DNA from: Amphimedon queenslandica
Taxonomy: Eukaryota; Porifera; Demospongiae; Haplosclerida; Niphatidae
Assembly: GCF_000090795.2 (NCBI RefSeq)
Contig: NW_003546388.1
Location: 1-30,748 of the forward strand
DNA: 30,748 nt
Direction: 5' to 3'
This document shows positions 1 through 9,588 of the stretch, piece after piece. The translations under genes were made by a program, and so were the position numbers. The notes beneath the pieces are model-generated. The model was not told the DNA's origin and did not search any database. It saw only the letters and a list, made by a program, of their open reading frames with translations. Every line of letters begins with the position of its first letter. Position 1 is the first letter of the stretch.

Positions 1-2239
1 ACGATGCTGTTTATTTTTTTTTGCATTATTGTATTTTTAATATTAAAAATTATTTTGCAATTAAACAATCTCTTGAACAGGCTACACAAGCATAAAAAAA
101 ATTACCAGACTGGCAAGCAAAATTAAATAAGCACATTAAACTGTGAGGCTAATTGCAAACACTTCTGAAATATTATTATTAAAATTGTCTCTTTATAAAA
201 TAATTTTTGATAGCTTACTGAGAATGGCAGCAAAGGCAGAGATATTATGAAAAAAAAAATTCACTTCGTCTTCCTTAGAAATAATACGCCATCTTTGATC
301 TTGTGTCATTTCTGGATACCTCTGTATATTATAAAACTGGCGGGAAATATTAATTGCAAGGTGGGGTTAAGTTATGACGTCATATTAGTCAAACCATTAA
401 TAAAAATGGCCACCAGTATGTACTTCCTGACTATTGTTTATTTAGCTGTTTCATCAGGTGAATGCAGGCTCTACGAAGCTGTAAAGCTTGCAATCGTGGT
501 GTAATGAAGGCAAACACTCAATCAAGTTAGTATGCAGTAAATGCTTTTGTGATACACTGATGTTTGAAAGTGAACAATACTCTATGAGAGATTGCAGCCC
601 ATTTTTCAAAACTTGAAGAACTTTTGCCAAGTGATGGAACATACGTCAATAGAAAATAATATTATAAAAACAATCATATTACTAAAAATTAAAGTACTCT
701 CATCATGTTCAAGAATTCTTTACTCAGTTTTCAACCATTTTAAAAAGTTAAGTAAAGTTTATTGCATCTCACTATTGAGAAAAAATTTGAAAAAATTATA
801 TGTTGTAGAAAAAGTATAAAGGAAACAATTTGTGTTCCGAAAACTAAATTGTGCGTTCAGCCCGTTGTACCTTAAAGAACCTGTACTATTTTAGGAATTA
901 GCAAATTAGCAGTTTGGCATGCTGAGTTATGAAGTGACAAGTCAGTATTCTGTTTTGTGTCACTGCTAAAGTGGCACAGATGCTATTCAGCTAAATTAGC
1001 ACAATTTTAATAAGCCTTCTAATAAGAGGGCATTATCTGAGAATTAACGTCATAAACAAAAGATACTATAATTATGGAAAAGTTATACTACTTATGTAGT
1101 AATGAAACTAAAAACAATGAACTAAGAAGAATACTACAATAATTGCCTCCATCTCTTCTATAATTATCATTATCATTGAGTAAAACACCATTTAGCCTTT
1201 TTCTGAAAAATTGAAATTTGATGTTAAGGATAATTTGCTGCTATGCACAAAAATGTGAATCATTCTACTTTTGCTTTTTTGTTTGACTGTTGTATGTTCT
1301 CATGGCATTGTTTCATTTGTATTGTATTACCTGTTTAAATTTAGCAACAGCCTTTTTACGTTGAAAATTTTTCGCATTTTTATTGGCTTATGTAGCTGGT
1401 AATCATCAGGTTAAAAATACTATAGTAACACTTAGTGGAATGATTTTGCATGCATGCTTGGTTAGGATTACTGCATGTCTATCAGCTATCGCTGTGAATA
1501 GTGTCCACACTTATTATTTGATGTTGGTTTTTGATATATTATTCTCTTCTCTTGTTTCTTCTTTTCTCAGTTTCATTGGTCTATGGTGAACCAGAAGTGA
1601 CTGATCAGACTTATCATTTGAGGTTTAATTTGTTTTTACATGTACTACTCAATTCTGTGCTTCTCATTGCCTGGAGTTAAAATTTGAGGTTCTCACTTCA
1701 TCTTATTTCTTTAGTGTAGTGTATACTATGAGTGACTTATCAAATCTCTTATTATTTGTGGCTGCCCCAAGTAAAATGTCATCACAAAGTACAGTATGGT
1801 TGGTAATATTCGAGGGTCCAAAATTTCGTGTTTTCTCCAAAGTGTCCTTAGATGCTAATATTCGTGGATGGCAGTTAGCAAAGTTCTTTTCACTTGGATC
1901 TACAGCATTAGCTTCAATTGCATGGCTTATAGTGGAATATGGAGTAATAGACAAAGACTCTGGCTCCGCCACTGGCTTGGAAATGGTAGTTAGAACTCTG
2001 CAAGGCCCATTAATTAGTTTTTCTGTGTGGGCGGGTAGGGGTTAAAATTTCGTGGATAAATATTAACTACGATATTAACAAAAATTAATACCCCACGATA
2101 TTTACCAACTGTACAAAAGCATCCTCTTTTTTGCTTTGGTACAATCAGTCCTATTGTCAAGTGTTGTATCTTGCTAGGCATCAAGATATGGTATAAACTC
2201 TTTTTCTAACAACTATATATATATAAAATTGTAATTTTT
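1..2239. other. AT-rich stretch without a supported gene
   Basis: No reading frame here has a recognisable domain, a paired splice signal or a homologous copy in the window. The longest open frames (1719-2045 plus, 1703-1972 minus) lie opposite each other and end near a hAT-like terminal sequence at 1962-1974, so they may be chance frames in a non-autonomous repeat. A partly self-complementary AT-rich stretch lies at about 2040-2105, where motifs resembling cgtgg and ccacg recur in opposite orientation. I see nothing else to name. Confidence 0.5.
1962..1974 (-). repeat. Solo hAT-like terminal sequence
   Basis: Read on the minus strand this is CAGTGGCGGAGCC, the shape of many animal hAT terminal inverted repeats and close to the hAT end at 6862. 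The element would extend toward lower coordinates. I could not find a partner end, so this may be one end of a degraded or non-autonomous hAT copy, or a chance match. Confidence 0.3.
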
Positions 2240-2946
2240 GTATTAAAACATTATGCAACTTTAGCCTCTCATCTTGAGCATTGCTGTATCGAACTCTAAA
2301 GGACTTTTGAGACTTCTTGCCACTTCGGAGGTTGGTAACATTCATAGTGTCTATAATCTAATCAAACGTAAGACTAACTTAGATGTTTGAGTTGCTTCAG
2401 GATCACAAGTTAATTTGATGGCATTGCTAACACATTCACTTAGTACCTTCTAAATTTTATCAATTTTTACAAATTTGCATAGTGCCAATATACTTTGGCA
2501 GCTAGATTTACAAGCATTTCGGTGGATGAAGTTAAGTAAAGGTGCTCATATTTTAATTTATGAACCATTGATAGTCCAGGTCCCTTACCATTGTCTTTCT
2601 TGTGGAAATTAAGCACATGCTGCCACTTAATTTCTTTGCAGTTATTCTACGAAAAGTATTATTATTACTGAGTAATAATAATAGAAGCATACAATATACC
2701 CATAAAGTGCGGCTCTTTTAAGCCAAGCTGTTTCTGATGGTTTTAATAATATGGGAAAGGTCGGAAAAGCAGTAAATAAATCAAGTAAAAAATTAGAAAT
2801 GGTATTACTAATTGATATTATATAATCAAACCTTTGTTCTTCAGCATAGACAATTTGTAGCTTATACACCATATTGTCTACGGTGTCATGAAGTGCTACG
2901 AAGCATCTGTGAACTGAAGCCCCATCACACGTTGTAGCAAGTATAA
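2240..2946 (-). pseudogene. P-element-like transposase, C-terminal part (decayed)
   Basis: This is the downstream part of the P-type (THAP9-like) transposase whose upstream part lies at 5100-6523. On the minus strand it begins with LATTCDGASVHR at about 2941-2905; the Asp codon at 2924-2926 matches the second acidic residue of the RNase H-like core. Then come VYKLQIVYAE, a possible intron, FSDLSHIIKTIRNSLA (about 2770-2715) and LTSSTEMLVNLAAKV (about 2550-2505). A C-terminal block follows with LSECVSNAIKLTCDPEATQT and NVTNLRSG...KSFRVRYSNAQDERLK, ending near 2240. The order matches the family, but several stops and frameshifts separate the blocks, so no full product can be made. The gene is split from its 5' part by inserted elements at about 2946-5095. 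Family match is by recall of conserved motifs, not by a search. Confidence 0.75.
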
Positions 2947-2948
2947 AT

Positions 2949-3142
2949 ATATATATATGTATAATATATACTATGATTTTGAGCTATGTCTTTTGTATAG
3001 TATAAACCTGGCAACGAGGTTTTTTTAGAGAAATCACCAAAGGGTCGCAGGCCTCAGGGTGATATGTCTAGCAAAAAGACCGAGCTGCCAGGTTTATATT
3101 ATATAATATAGACCAAAAATCATGTTATACATCATATATTTC
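2949..3142. repeat. Imperfect palindrome, hairpin-like small element
   Basis: The two halves are inverted copies around a centre near AGGCCT at about 3050-3055. The left arm runs through a TATACTATGATTTT-like segment, then TATAAACCTGGCA (3001-3013) and GGTTTTTTTAGA. The right arm carries TCTAGCAAAAAGACC, TGCCAGGTTTATA (3087-3099) and AAAAATCATGTTATAC. Matches continue inward through the atcacc/gggtgat pair. As single-stranded DNA or RNA it would fold into one long imperfect hairpin. It sits between the Crypton-like pseudogene and the 3' part of the P-like gene. It could be a foldback MITE or a self-complementary end of a larger element. No coding capacity is seen. Confidence 0.6.
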
Positions 3143-3250
3143 TTGATTGTATTGCCTCTAAGTAATATGCCATCCATTTGTCTGCCACGCCTTCAAAACA
3201 AAGCACGCGCAGTACACAGCATTGACCTTCTCGTTTCATTGAAGTAAGAA

Positions 3251-4620
3251 GTGAGCCAATATTGTTATGCTTTATCCTTCCTGATCAATGGCTGGGAAAG
3301 AAGAGAAGAGTGGGACTCTGTCTCAGAGAAGTGTCTATCCCTATCTTTGAAGCGTAGGAAGGGAAGTGATGGTGAAAGCTCAGCCGAAAAGCAATTCAGT
3401 AAATGTTCCGAGGAAGAAGTCGAGGCCTTAAGAAGCCTATGAGTAACAATACGCAACAATCTGAAACCTGGGTGCTAAATGTTTTAAAGGAATGGCTGAA
3501 TGGTGGCAAGCGGGATATGGAAGTAGATTTTTGTCTAGGGAAGTTGAGAAGGAAAAGGTTTGATGTGCTGTGCAAATTTATTGTTAAAGCAATACAGCAC
3601 TTAGTGGAACCATATAGCCCTAAGACTCTTTAACAATTGCCACTAAACTTGCAAAGTTATGCCAGTGACCAAAAACCTGCTACTTCTAATTTTATGGATT
3701 CGAAAGATCCTACATCATGTACTGAACAATCACTCAAAAAAGTTGCTCAGTGATAAAATAGGAGAGACAAAAATGTAAGCAAGAGTTGTTACAAAGGAAG
3801 AAGAGATTTTGTGGGTAAAGGGAGTAATGGGAACTTATACACCAACAACTTAGCAGATTGCAATCTTTCTCTATAGTGGAATCTATTTTTGTCTTCATGG
3901 TGGAGTAGGGCACAGAGAACTGAAACTAAATTAGTTTGAGTGGACAGGTTTCAAATCCTACTGTTCAAGGGGAGACAATTTAATGCATCAAATGTACTGA
4001 GCATGGTTCTAATAATAGACAAGGACTTGGTGCACCAGCTTTACTGAGAGAACAAGGAGGTTGCACATTTTGCCAATCTTTCACTTTGTGAAACGTGCTT
4101 TGTTAGTTTATTTCAGAGGTACATTTCACTGCTACCTGAGGAAGCCAAAAGCTGTAATCTTTTCAAATTGTAAGCCCAAGAAGAATGTTGAAAGTGATGA
4201 TGCCTTGTGGTATTATAACATTGCAGTTGGTCATAATCTACTAGTAAGTAGACTTGAAGACATGTTTATGGCAGCTGCATTGGATTCAAACAATGTTACT
4301 AATCATGGTTTAAGAACTTCAGGCATCATATGAATGTATACAGAGGGATTTCCAATAAAGCTAATAATGGAGCGTATAGTGGGCACCTGAGTGTAGGTAG
4401 TATCCAATCATGTTAGGAACATCAGAAGGGCAAAAAATGGAAATCAAAAATTTTGACATCATCTAACACTTCAGTTAGCATGGAAATTGATACTTGTGTG
4501 ACCAGCAAAGCACTACAAAAGATTTTCCAAGCCCTTTAGACGATGACAAAGAGAATAAGATGTTCAGGTTACAGAATTTTCAAGGATGCATACTGAACTT
4601 CAATATTCATTGACATTTAT
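3251..4620 (+). pseudogene. Crypton-type tyrosine recombinase (decayed)
   Basis: This is a broken relative of the Crypton-derived DUF3504 proteins (ZMYM2/KIAA1958 type), which descend from tyrosine recombinases. Blocks in order: FSKCSEEEVEALRSL (to 3439); SNNTQQSETWVLNVLKEWL (from 3442), the usual start of the core-binding region; YSPKTLxQL near 3615; NFMDSKDP at about 3690; then IYFCLHGGVGHRELKL at about 3890-3930, where the Arg codon at 3914-3916 fits catalytic Arg I. LSLCETCFVSLFQRYISLLP lies near 4078-4137, and VGHNLLVSRLEDMFMAAALD is followed by TNHGLRTSG (His 4304-4306, Arg 4313-4315), the HxxR box. MYTEGFPIKLIMERI follows at 4333-4377. Stops at several positions and at least two frame changes make it a pseudogene. 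It lies antisense inside the P-like transposase gene. Cryptons lack terminal inverted repeats, so the element ends are not defined. Confidence 0.75.
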
Positions 4621-4824
4621 TCATTTTGTATAACTTGTAAAATTACTCATTTTACTCCTTTCATTTTATCTTTGCTTATAATAATGGCACATATCAATTT
4701 ATATTGTTATAATAATACTTAAAATCAGGTTTGTGATTAAAAATATAACCTTATTGGCTTTAATTGGAATGGCTACATTAATATGGCGTATTTCTTAGAG
4801 CAAATATAATCATGATACTTATAT
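4621..4824. other. AT-rich spacer
   Basis: Spacer between the last recognisable Crypton block and the MITE. No open frame, repeat or signal could be supported here. Confidence 0.5.
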
Positions 4825-5063
4825 GTGACCATAATTGACAAAATGTATCTTATGGCGGGTAGTGAAATTTGTCTTTATAACGAAAAAAAAATCCAACTTC
4901 CTGAGCTCCATTCGTCATGAAACTACTCCACAGGATACAAATATTTACTGTGTAACTTTAAGAAACAATGGTTGTCCAACACAGCACTCACAGGTTGATA
5001 TATTTCATTATAAGGATAAATTATAAAATCCGCCATAAGGTACCTTTTGTCAATTATAGTCAT
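4825..5063. mobile_element. MITE copy 1 (239 bp, 4-bp target duplication)
   Basis: The element starts GTGACCATAATTGACAAAA and ends with a diverged inverted version, TTTTGTCAATTATAGTCAT. The inverted ends continue inward to tatcttatggcgg and ccgccataaggtacc, about 35 bases in all. The flanks ATAT (4821-4824) and ATAT (5064-5067) fit a 4-base target duplication. The interior matches copy 2 (15867-16103) in the opposite orientation, for example the shared TTCCTGAG(C/T)TCCATT segment and the ATTATAA(G/T)GAT(A/G)AATT segment. It has no coding capacity. The superfamily is not assigned. It sits just beyond the last codons of the 5' part of the P-like gene. Confidence 0.85.
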
Positions 5064-5099
5064 ATATATATAATTATAGTAATAAATGCAGTTTTTTTA

Positions 5100-5965
5100 G
5101 AAAATATTGTAAATCCGATTAATTCTAAGTCAAACACATTCCCAAAAAATTGGAACCAATTGTTCTCCCACTAGCTTAGCAAATGAAAACATGGCATAAG
5201 GAAACTTTAAATTAGATAAAGTCCCTGAACCATGAAGACAAAATTGATTTTGCTAATTGTGTTGCCAAATCAGACTCCTCTTCTTATTCTAATGCCTCTT
5301 CAAAGCATGACAGATGACTTATGATGCAACGAAAGTTGGAATAACCAACAAGTTTTCCATTATGCTTATTAAATACTAGGTGTTCTTGTGTGTGCATTTC
5401 ATCAAACAGTAGTACTACTAATTTATAACATGGAGTGGTCATCAATTTTGCTGCCTGCTGTAGCTGTTGGTTTACTTCCAGTGAAAATCCTGTATTAGCT
5501 TTCACAGCATTGGAGTAATCACGAAGAGTTCCCTGAGATGGAAGTGTAATGACTCCACTGTTTTGGAGAGTATCATTGAGATTCTACTTGATCATTAAAG
5601 GAAGCCATGTCTTTCCCTTTGTCTCTTTACCATTTTTGCTTAAGTATTGTTTCTGGTGCTTCCAAAAGATTGCTTCAAAGGAATTTTCCAAAAATTTTGA
5701 AATGATATTGCCCAAACTTTTTTTCTTAATTTTGTGCAACTCATTTGATGTTTCTGTATCAAGGCAAATGTTATCTCTCTTCATTGCATGATCCAACTTT
5801 AATTTCATATTTCTTATCTGATTCTGTAATCCTGTAATATTCTTGCTATATGAACAAAGACGAACCTTCTGGGGTGAAGTGAGGAGACAGTAGTTTGTGA
5901 AAATAGTGGAAACATCAGATTAAGAAGACTTGCTGTTTCTGGAAACAAAGGCATGGAGTGTCTTT
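5100..5965 (-). pseudogene. P-element-like transposase, catalytic exon (decayed)
   Basis: This exon of the P-type transposase opens after a tttcattactgttttatag acceptor ending at 5966 with AAAGACACTC, which joins exon 6128-6248 in phase to give CHYR-KTLHAFVSR. A basic helical region follows (SKNITGLQNQIRNMKLKLDH), then SLGNIISKFLENSFEAIFWK, WLPLMIK, and SGVITLPSQGTLRDYSNAVK. The RNase H start is VVLLFDEMHTQEHLVFNKHN, with catalytic Asp at 5401-5403, and LVGYSNF follows. Past an in-frame stop after FEEALE, the family sequence continues with frameshifts as SDLATQL, NLKFPYAMFSFAKLVGEQL and FWECV...LELIGFTIF near 5100. In intact relatives this is followed directly by the CDGAS block, which here lies at about 2941. 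Transposases of this type cut and paste their own element; this copy cannot be intact. Confidence 0.8.
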
Positions 5966-6127
5966 CTATAAAACAGTAATGAAACTTGATGGCATGCATT
6001 CACAATTAATTCAGTAATACTCCCCTGATAATGGTATACATGTAGTATAATAAACATGAGAGCTGTATATGTTATATAATTGTGAATGCAAATTATAGAT
6101 TTTGTAATACTGATGCCCATAGCATAC

Positions 6128-6248
6128 CTGTAATGACAAGACTCACAACGGAGATTTAAACTGTTTTCAGGGACAAACATAGAGTAATACGAAGTGCAAA
6201 TTGTTGAGAAAGGTGAGTTTCTAGTGTCATGAAATGCAATAACTTCTT
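6128..6248 (-). pseudogene. P-like transposase internal exon
   Basis: This short minus-strand exon is bounded by an atcacttag acceptor (ending 6249) and a CAG|GTATGC donor (GT at 6127-6126). It encodes EVIAFHDTRNSPFSTICTSY, then SMFVPENSLNLRCESCHYR. The C-x2-C-x2-YR pattern is typical of the segment before the helical region in this transposase family. The exon ends with two bases of an Arg codon completed by the next exon at 5965, which supports the predicted splice. The intron to the next exon is 162 bases. Confidence 0.65.
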
Positions 6249-6305
6249 CTAAGTGATATTTGTTATGAAATATAAAATAATATGATTCAGAATTATATAA
6301 CATAC

Positions 6306-6523
6306 CTGTGCTATCAGTAAATTCCCTTTCCTTCCATCTCTGATGCTAATAAATTTATCTTTGGATTACCTACACAAAGCTCAGCACAATTAGCTTGAGC
6401 TACTAACTTTAAAACTGTACTGATGGCATCCAGTATATCTCCATTAAAAAATGAAAGTAATGAGCCACGTAGAAGCACTTTCTCAGCGTTAAGTGTGACA
6501 CTCCAGGTACAGTCATGTGACAC
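6306..6523 (-). pseudogene. P-like transposase upstream exon (decayed)
   Basis: The minus-strand frame reads LSFFNGDILDAISTVLKLVA then NCAELCVGNPKINLLASEME and GKGIY, resembling the CVGNP...F...RKGVF block upstream of the Cys-rich segment in relatives. A CACAG|GTATGT donor follows (GT at 6305-6304), giving a 57-base intron to the next exon. A stop falls just before the donor in this frame, while the frame that fits the next exon is shifted by one, so a small indel is likely. The N-terminal THAP zinc finger expected in this family was not found upstream; the sequence toward 6861 shows no clear continuation. Confidence 0.55.
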
Positions 6524-7028
6524 TTATTAGCATAGTATGCATGCAATGTTTAATTGAATTATTTTTCATAATTAATACTAGATACAACATACCTATAGAC
6601 ATAACTCAATGTACAGGTACTTATATATCTATCTATATATATATATATATGGTAATATGTTTAGTAAAAATGGCTTTTATATGACAGAAAGTCAATTAGC
6701 AACGAAGGAATGTATAACAGACCACGCTATAATAACAATACAGAGCAGACTGTAATAACAATGCAAACTATCATACCATAGTTAAACTCCTTCACCAGTG
6801 AGAATACTCTTTACCAATGCTATTTCATTCTAGTGACCACTTACATGGCAGTAGGTTTCTCCAGTGGCAGAGCTAAGGGTGGGCCTCGCAGGGCCAGGCC
6901 CATTCATCGAGGTTGTGGGAAAATTTGAATTATAATAATTACAATAAATTAATTTATGTTGATATAATAAGAATTAAATTAAATAACCACCTGGAATTTA
7001 ACTTTGAATTTCTAGTGAGCTTGTGGCT

Positions 7029-7065
7029 ATGTCTAAAGAGCTTACTCTTTTTCAATCAATCAGTG
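7029..7065 (+). pseudogene. Possible first coding exon of the hAT transposase
   Basis: An ATG opens the short peptide MSKELTLFQSISG, followed by a strong GTAAGT donor at 7066. This resembles the MSKR..TL..FF starts of ZMYM1-like hAT proteins. A likely acceptor (atactatcag) lies near 7138 before a Ser/Asp-rich stretch that contains a stop. Support is by pattern only. Confidence 0.4.
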
Positions 7066-7260
7066 GTAAGTATTATAGTACTAATATAATTATGATATGA
7101 TATTAATTGGTATGATAGGAGTAGGAAATACTATCAGCTGTAGGTCTAGCTCCAATGATAATGCTACTACTTCAGATGATCATGGTAGTTATGATGTTCT
7201 TCATGATAGTAGTCATACCATAATTTGATCTACCACCAGTGACTCATGCTCTAGCTCAAA

Positions 7261-9333
7261 ATGGAATCAAAAGTTGACATTGCTTCGAGTCTACATGAGA
7301 GTGCTGTACAACCTTTGAATTATTCATTCCCTTCCATTGTTATTGGGACTAAAGGACTGTGTTTTAGTGCAAAGTGGTATGAGCAGTATGAATGGATTGA
7401 GTACTCTATTGCAAAGGATGCTGTATTCTGCTATCCTTGTTGTTTCTTTGCTAATGCTATGAATAGGGCTGAAGATCGATTTGGAAACCTTGGCTTCAGG
7501 GAATGGAAACATGTTGGTGGAGAAAGTTATGCATTTGCTAAACACAATTGTTGCAATATCCACCAAATGGCTGTAATGAATTGGTCCCAATTTAAGCAGT
7601 CAGTTGCTACTGGCACATCTATTGCCAATAAATGAAATGATTCCAGAAAAGAACAAATTAAGAAGAACCGTCACTACTTGAAGGCTGTGATTCACTCTTT
7701 GATGTTCTGTGCAACACAAGAAATTGCTCTATGTGGCCACAGGGAGTCTCCATCATCAACCAACCACGGCAATTTTTTTAAGCTTGTAAATTTATTTGGC
7801 AAGTACGATCCTATTATTCATGATCGACTAGCTACCGTTCCTCAACATGCTCATTACTTATCACATCAAATCCAGAATGAGCTGCTTCACATTCTTGGTC
7901 AGAAACTCAGGAATGGAATTTGCCATCAAGTACAATCAGCTTGAGTATTTAGCACAATGGCAGGTGAGACGAAAAATTTTTCAAAGCAAGAGCAGATGTA
8001 TTTTGCAGTTAGGCTTGTCAATATGTCTAAAGGTGAGATTGATTAGCACTTTCTTACATATGTTGAAGCTAAGTCTCTTGATGCTACAAGTCTTTCTGTT
8101 TATATCCAGGATCTCTAAAGAAAATTTAGTTTATAGATTGCACAAAAATTGTCCGTCAATGGTATGACGGAGCCAGCGTCATGAGAGGTAGGTGTGCTGG
8201 TGTGCAAGCCAAAGTAAGAGAATTTGCTCCCAATACCATCTACATATATTGCTACGCTCACGTTCTGAATCTGGTTTTAGTAGATTCCTGTACGTCTCTT
8301 TCTGCTGCCTCAGAATTCTTTGCACTAGTTGAAGCCTTGTATGTTTTTATGGCATCCTCAAAGGCCAATGTTGTTTTCTTGAGGTACAGAAGAAGCAGCA
8401 TCCCAACAAACAACCATTAGAACTTCAGAAACTCTCTGATACTCACTGGTTAAGTCGATATGCTGCAATGAACACCATCTGTCGTACATACGATTTGATA
8501 TTGCTGACTTTTGAAGAAATTAGTTGGTTTACTGATTACTCCAAAGCAGTGGAAGCCAGTGGATTGCTATACCAAATTCAATCCTTCACCTTTATAGTAT
8601 TGGTTGTTCCGTTTCATCAGACTTTCTCATGTACAAAGCAGCTTTCTGATCAACTTCAGTCCTCAAAGATTGACATGTATCGTGCTTCAGAACTTATAGC
8701 AGCAACAAAGGCCATGCTTCAGGGTTTTTGTTCTAATGAATACTGGGAACAAGTTTATAATTATGCCACTGACATAGCTATTGCTCATTCTATTTCAACT
8801 CACTTCAATACTAAAAAGCAAAGAGGACCTGCTCATCTACAAGACAGCATCATCACTGAATCCGTTGGTTCACGTGAACCTAGTACAGCGTCAGGTTACT
8901 TCAAAACATCATTGTACCTACCAGTAATTGAAAACTTCATCGTTGACATAAATGAGCAATTTAATCAGTAAAACTGTATTACATTGAGGGGAATAGCCAC
9001 ATGCAGTCCATCATCCTCTGCCTCTTTGAAATGTGAAGACATGAAGCCCTTTTCTCTCATGTATGGGATAGATGTAGCCATGCTAGAAATACAAGTTGCT
9101 TTGTTTTCCCAATCAATTGCTACTCTCAGCAACACTATAGACAGTACAAGTCAGCTGGGCTGCTATCTTCATTCCTCGTTGCCAGCATATCGAAACCTTT
9201 ATGAAACTGTTCAAATTGCCTTCACAATTGCCGTTACAAGTGGTGAGTGTGAGCATTCTAACAAAACTAAGGACTACATTGGGGCAAGATTGACTTGGCT
9301 ATTTTGTCATTTGAAAAGGATATGGCTTCTATG
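7261..9333 (+). pseudogene. hAT transposase, TTF zinc finger/DUF4371/dimerisation type (decayed)
   Basis: Domains appear in the standard order of ZMYM1-like hAT proteins. First is a TTF-type zinc finger: KWYEQYEWIEYS, then KDAVFCYPCCFF, GFREWKH and a KH...H segment (7261-7620). DUF4371 follows with HRESPSSTNHGNFFKLVNLF, DPIIHDRL and YLSHQIQNELLHIL (7678-7910). The RNase H-like core has ETKNFSKQEQMYFAVRLVNM across frames, YDGASVMRG at about 8165-8190 and IYIYCYAHVLNLVLVDSC. Then LSDTHWLSRYAAM (about 8430) and a helical region to 8970. The C-terminal dimerisation block YRNLYETVQIAFTIAVTSGE ends near 9333. Stops at 7633, 7942 and 8969 and at least three frame changes inactivate it. The zinc-finger Arg usual after CYPC is Cys here. 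Product identity is secure; activity is not expected. Confidence 0.85.
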
Positions 9334-9588
9334 ATCTTAGATTATGATTAAATAATTAATGATTTTGCCTCTGCAGATAACAATTGTTGAATTCTTCTTT
9401 CTTGATTGGATGAAACTATGATGGTTTTCTTACAAGTAGTACGATTCCTTGATTATGCTTTACCAAAACTGTATTTAATTTACTTGATTAAAAGCATTCA
9501 TGAAAAATTTAAAAATATTACTACTATACTAAGCACACAAAGTGACACTGAGTGCCCACCCAATTGTAAACTTGTGGCCCCGCCACTA

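Larger units (their letters stand above)
6862..9588 (+). mobile_element. hAT transposon with ZMYM1-like transposase
   Basis: The left end is CAGTGGCAGAGC at 6862-6873. The right end at about 9577-9588, read on the minus strand, is TAGTGGCGGGGC, matching 9 of 12 bases. A GGGTGGGC-like motif lies inside each end. The interior carries one plus-strand transposase relic (7029-9333). The 8-base flanks (ggtttctc and ggctttca) match only partly, so a target duplication is not secure and the ends could be off by a few bases. It lies immediately beside the P-like pseudogene, in opposite orientation. Confidence 0.65.

Noticed and set aside
247-504. Open frame of 85 codons as a gene
   Set aside because: No domain, no splice or poly(A) context, and composition like the surrounding AT-rich DNA.
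3940-3975. ggtttcaaatcc as a tRNA B-box
   Set aside because: It falls inside the Crypton-like coding relic, and no A-box or cloverleaf can be drawn around it.
6629-6652. (TA)n-rich run as a functional element
   Set aside because: Simple dinucleotide repeat with no further structure; similar short runs occur at 2215, 2948 and 5062.
7324-7590. Minus-strand open frame over the hAT zinc finger
   Set aside because: Shadow of the plus-strand transposase, which shows conserved domains.
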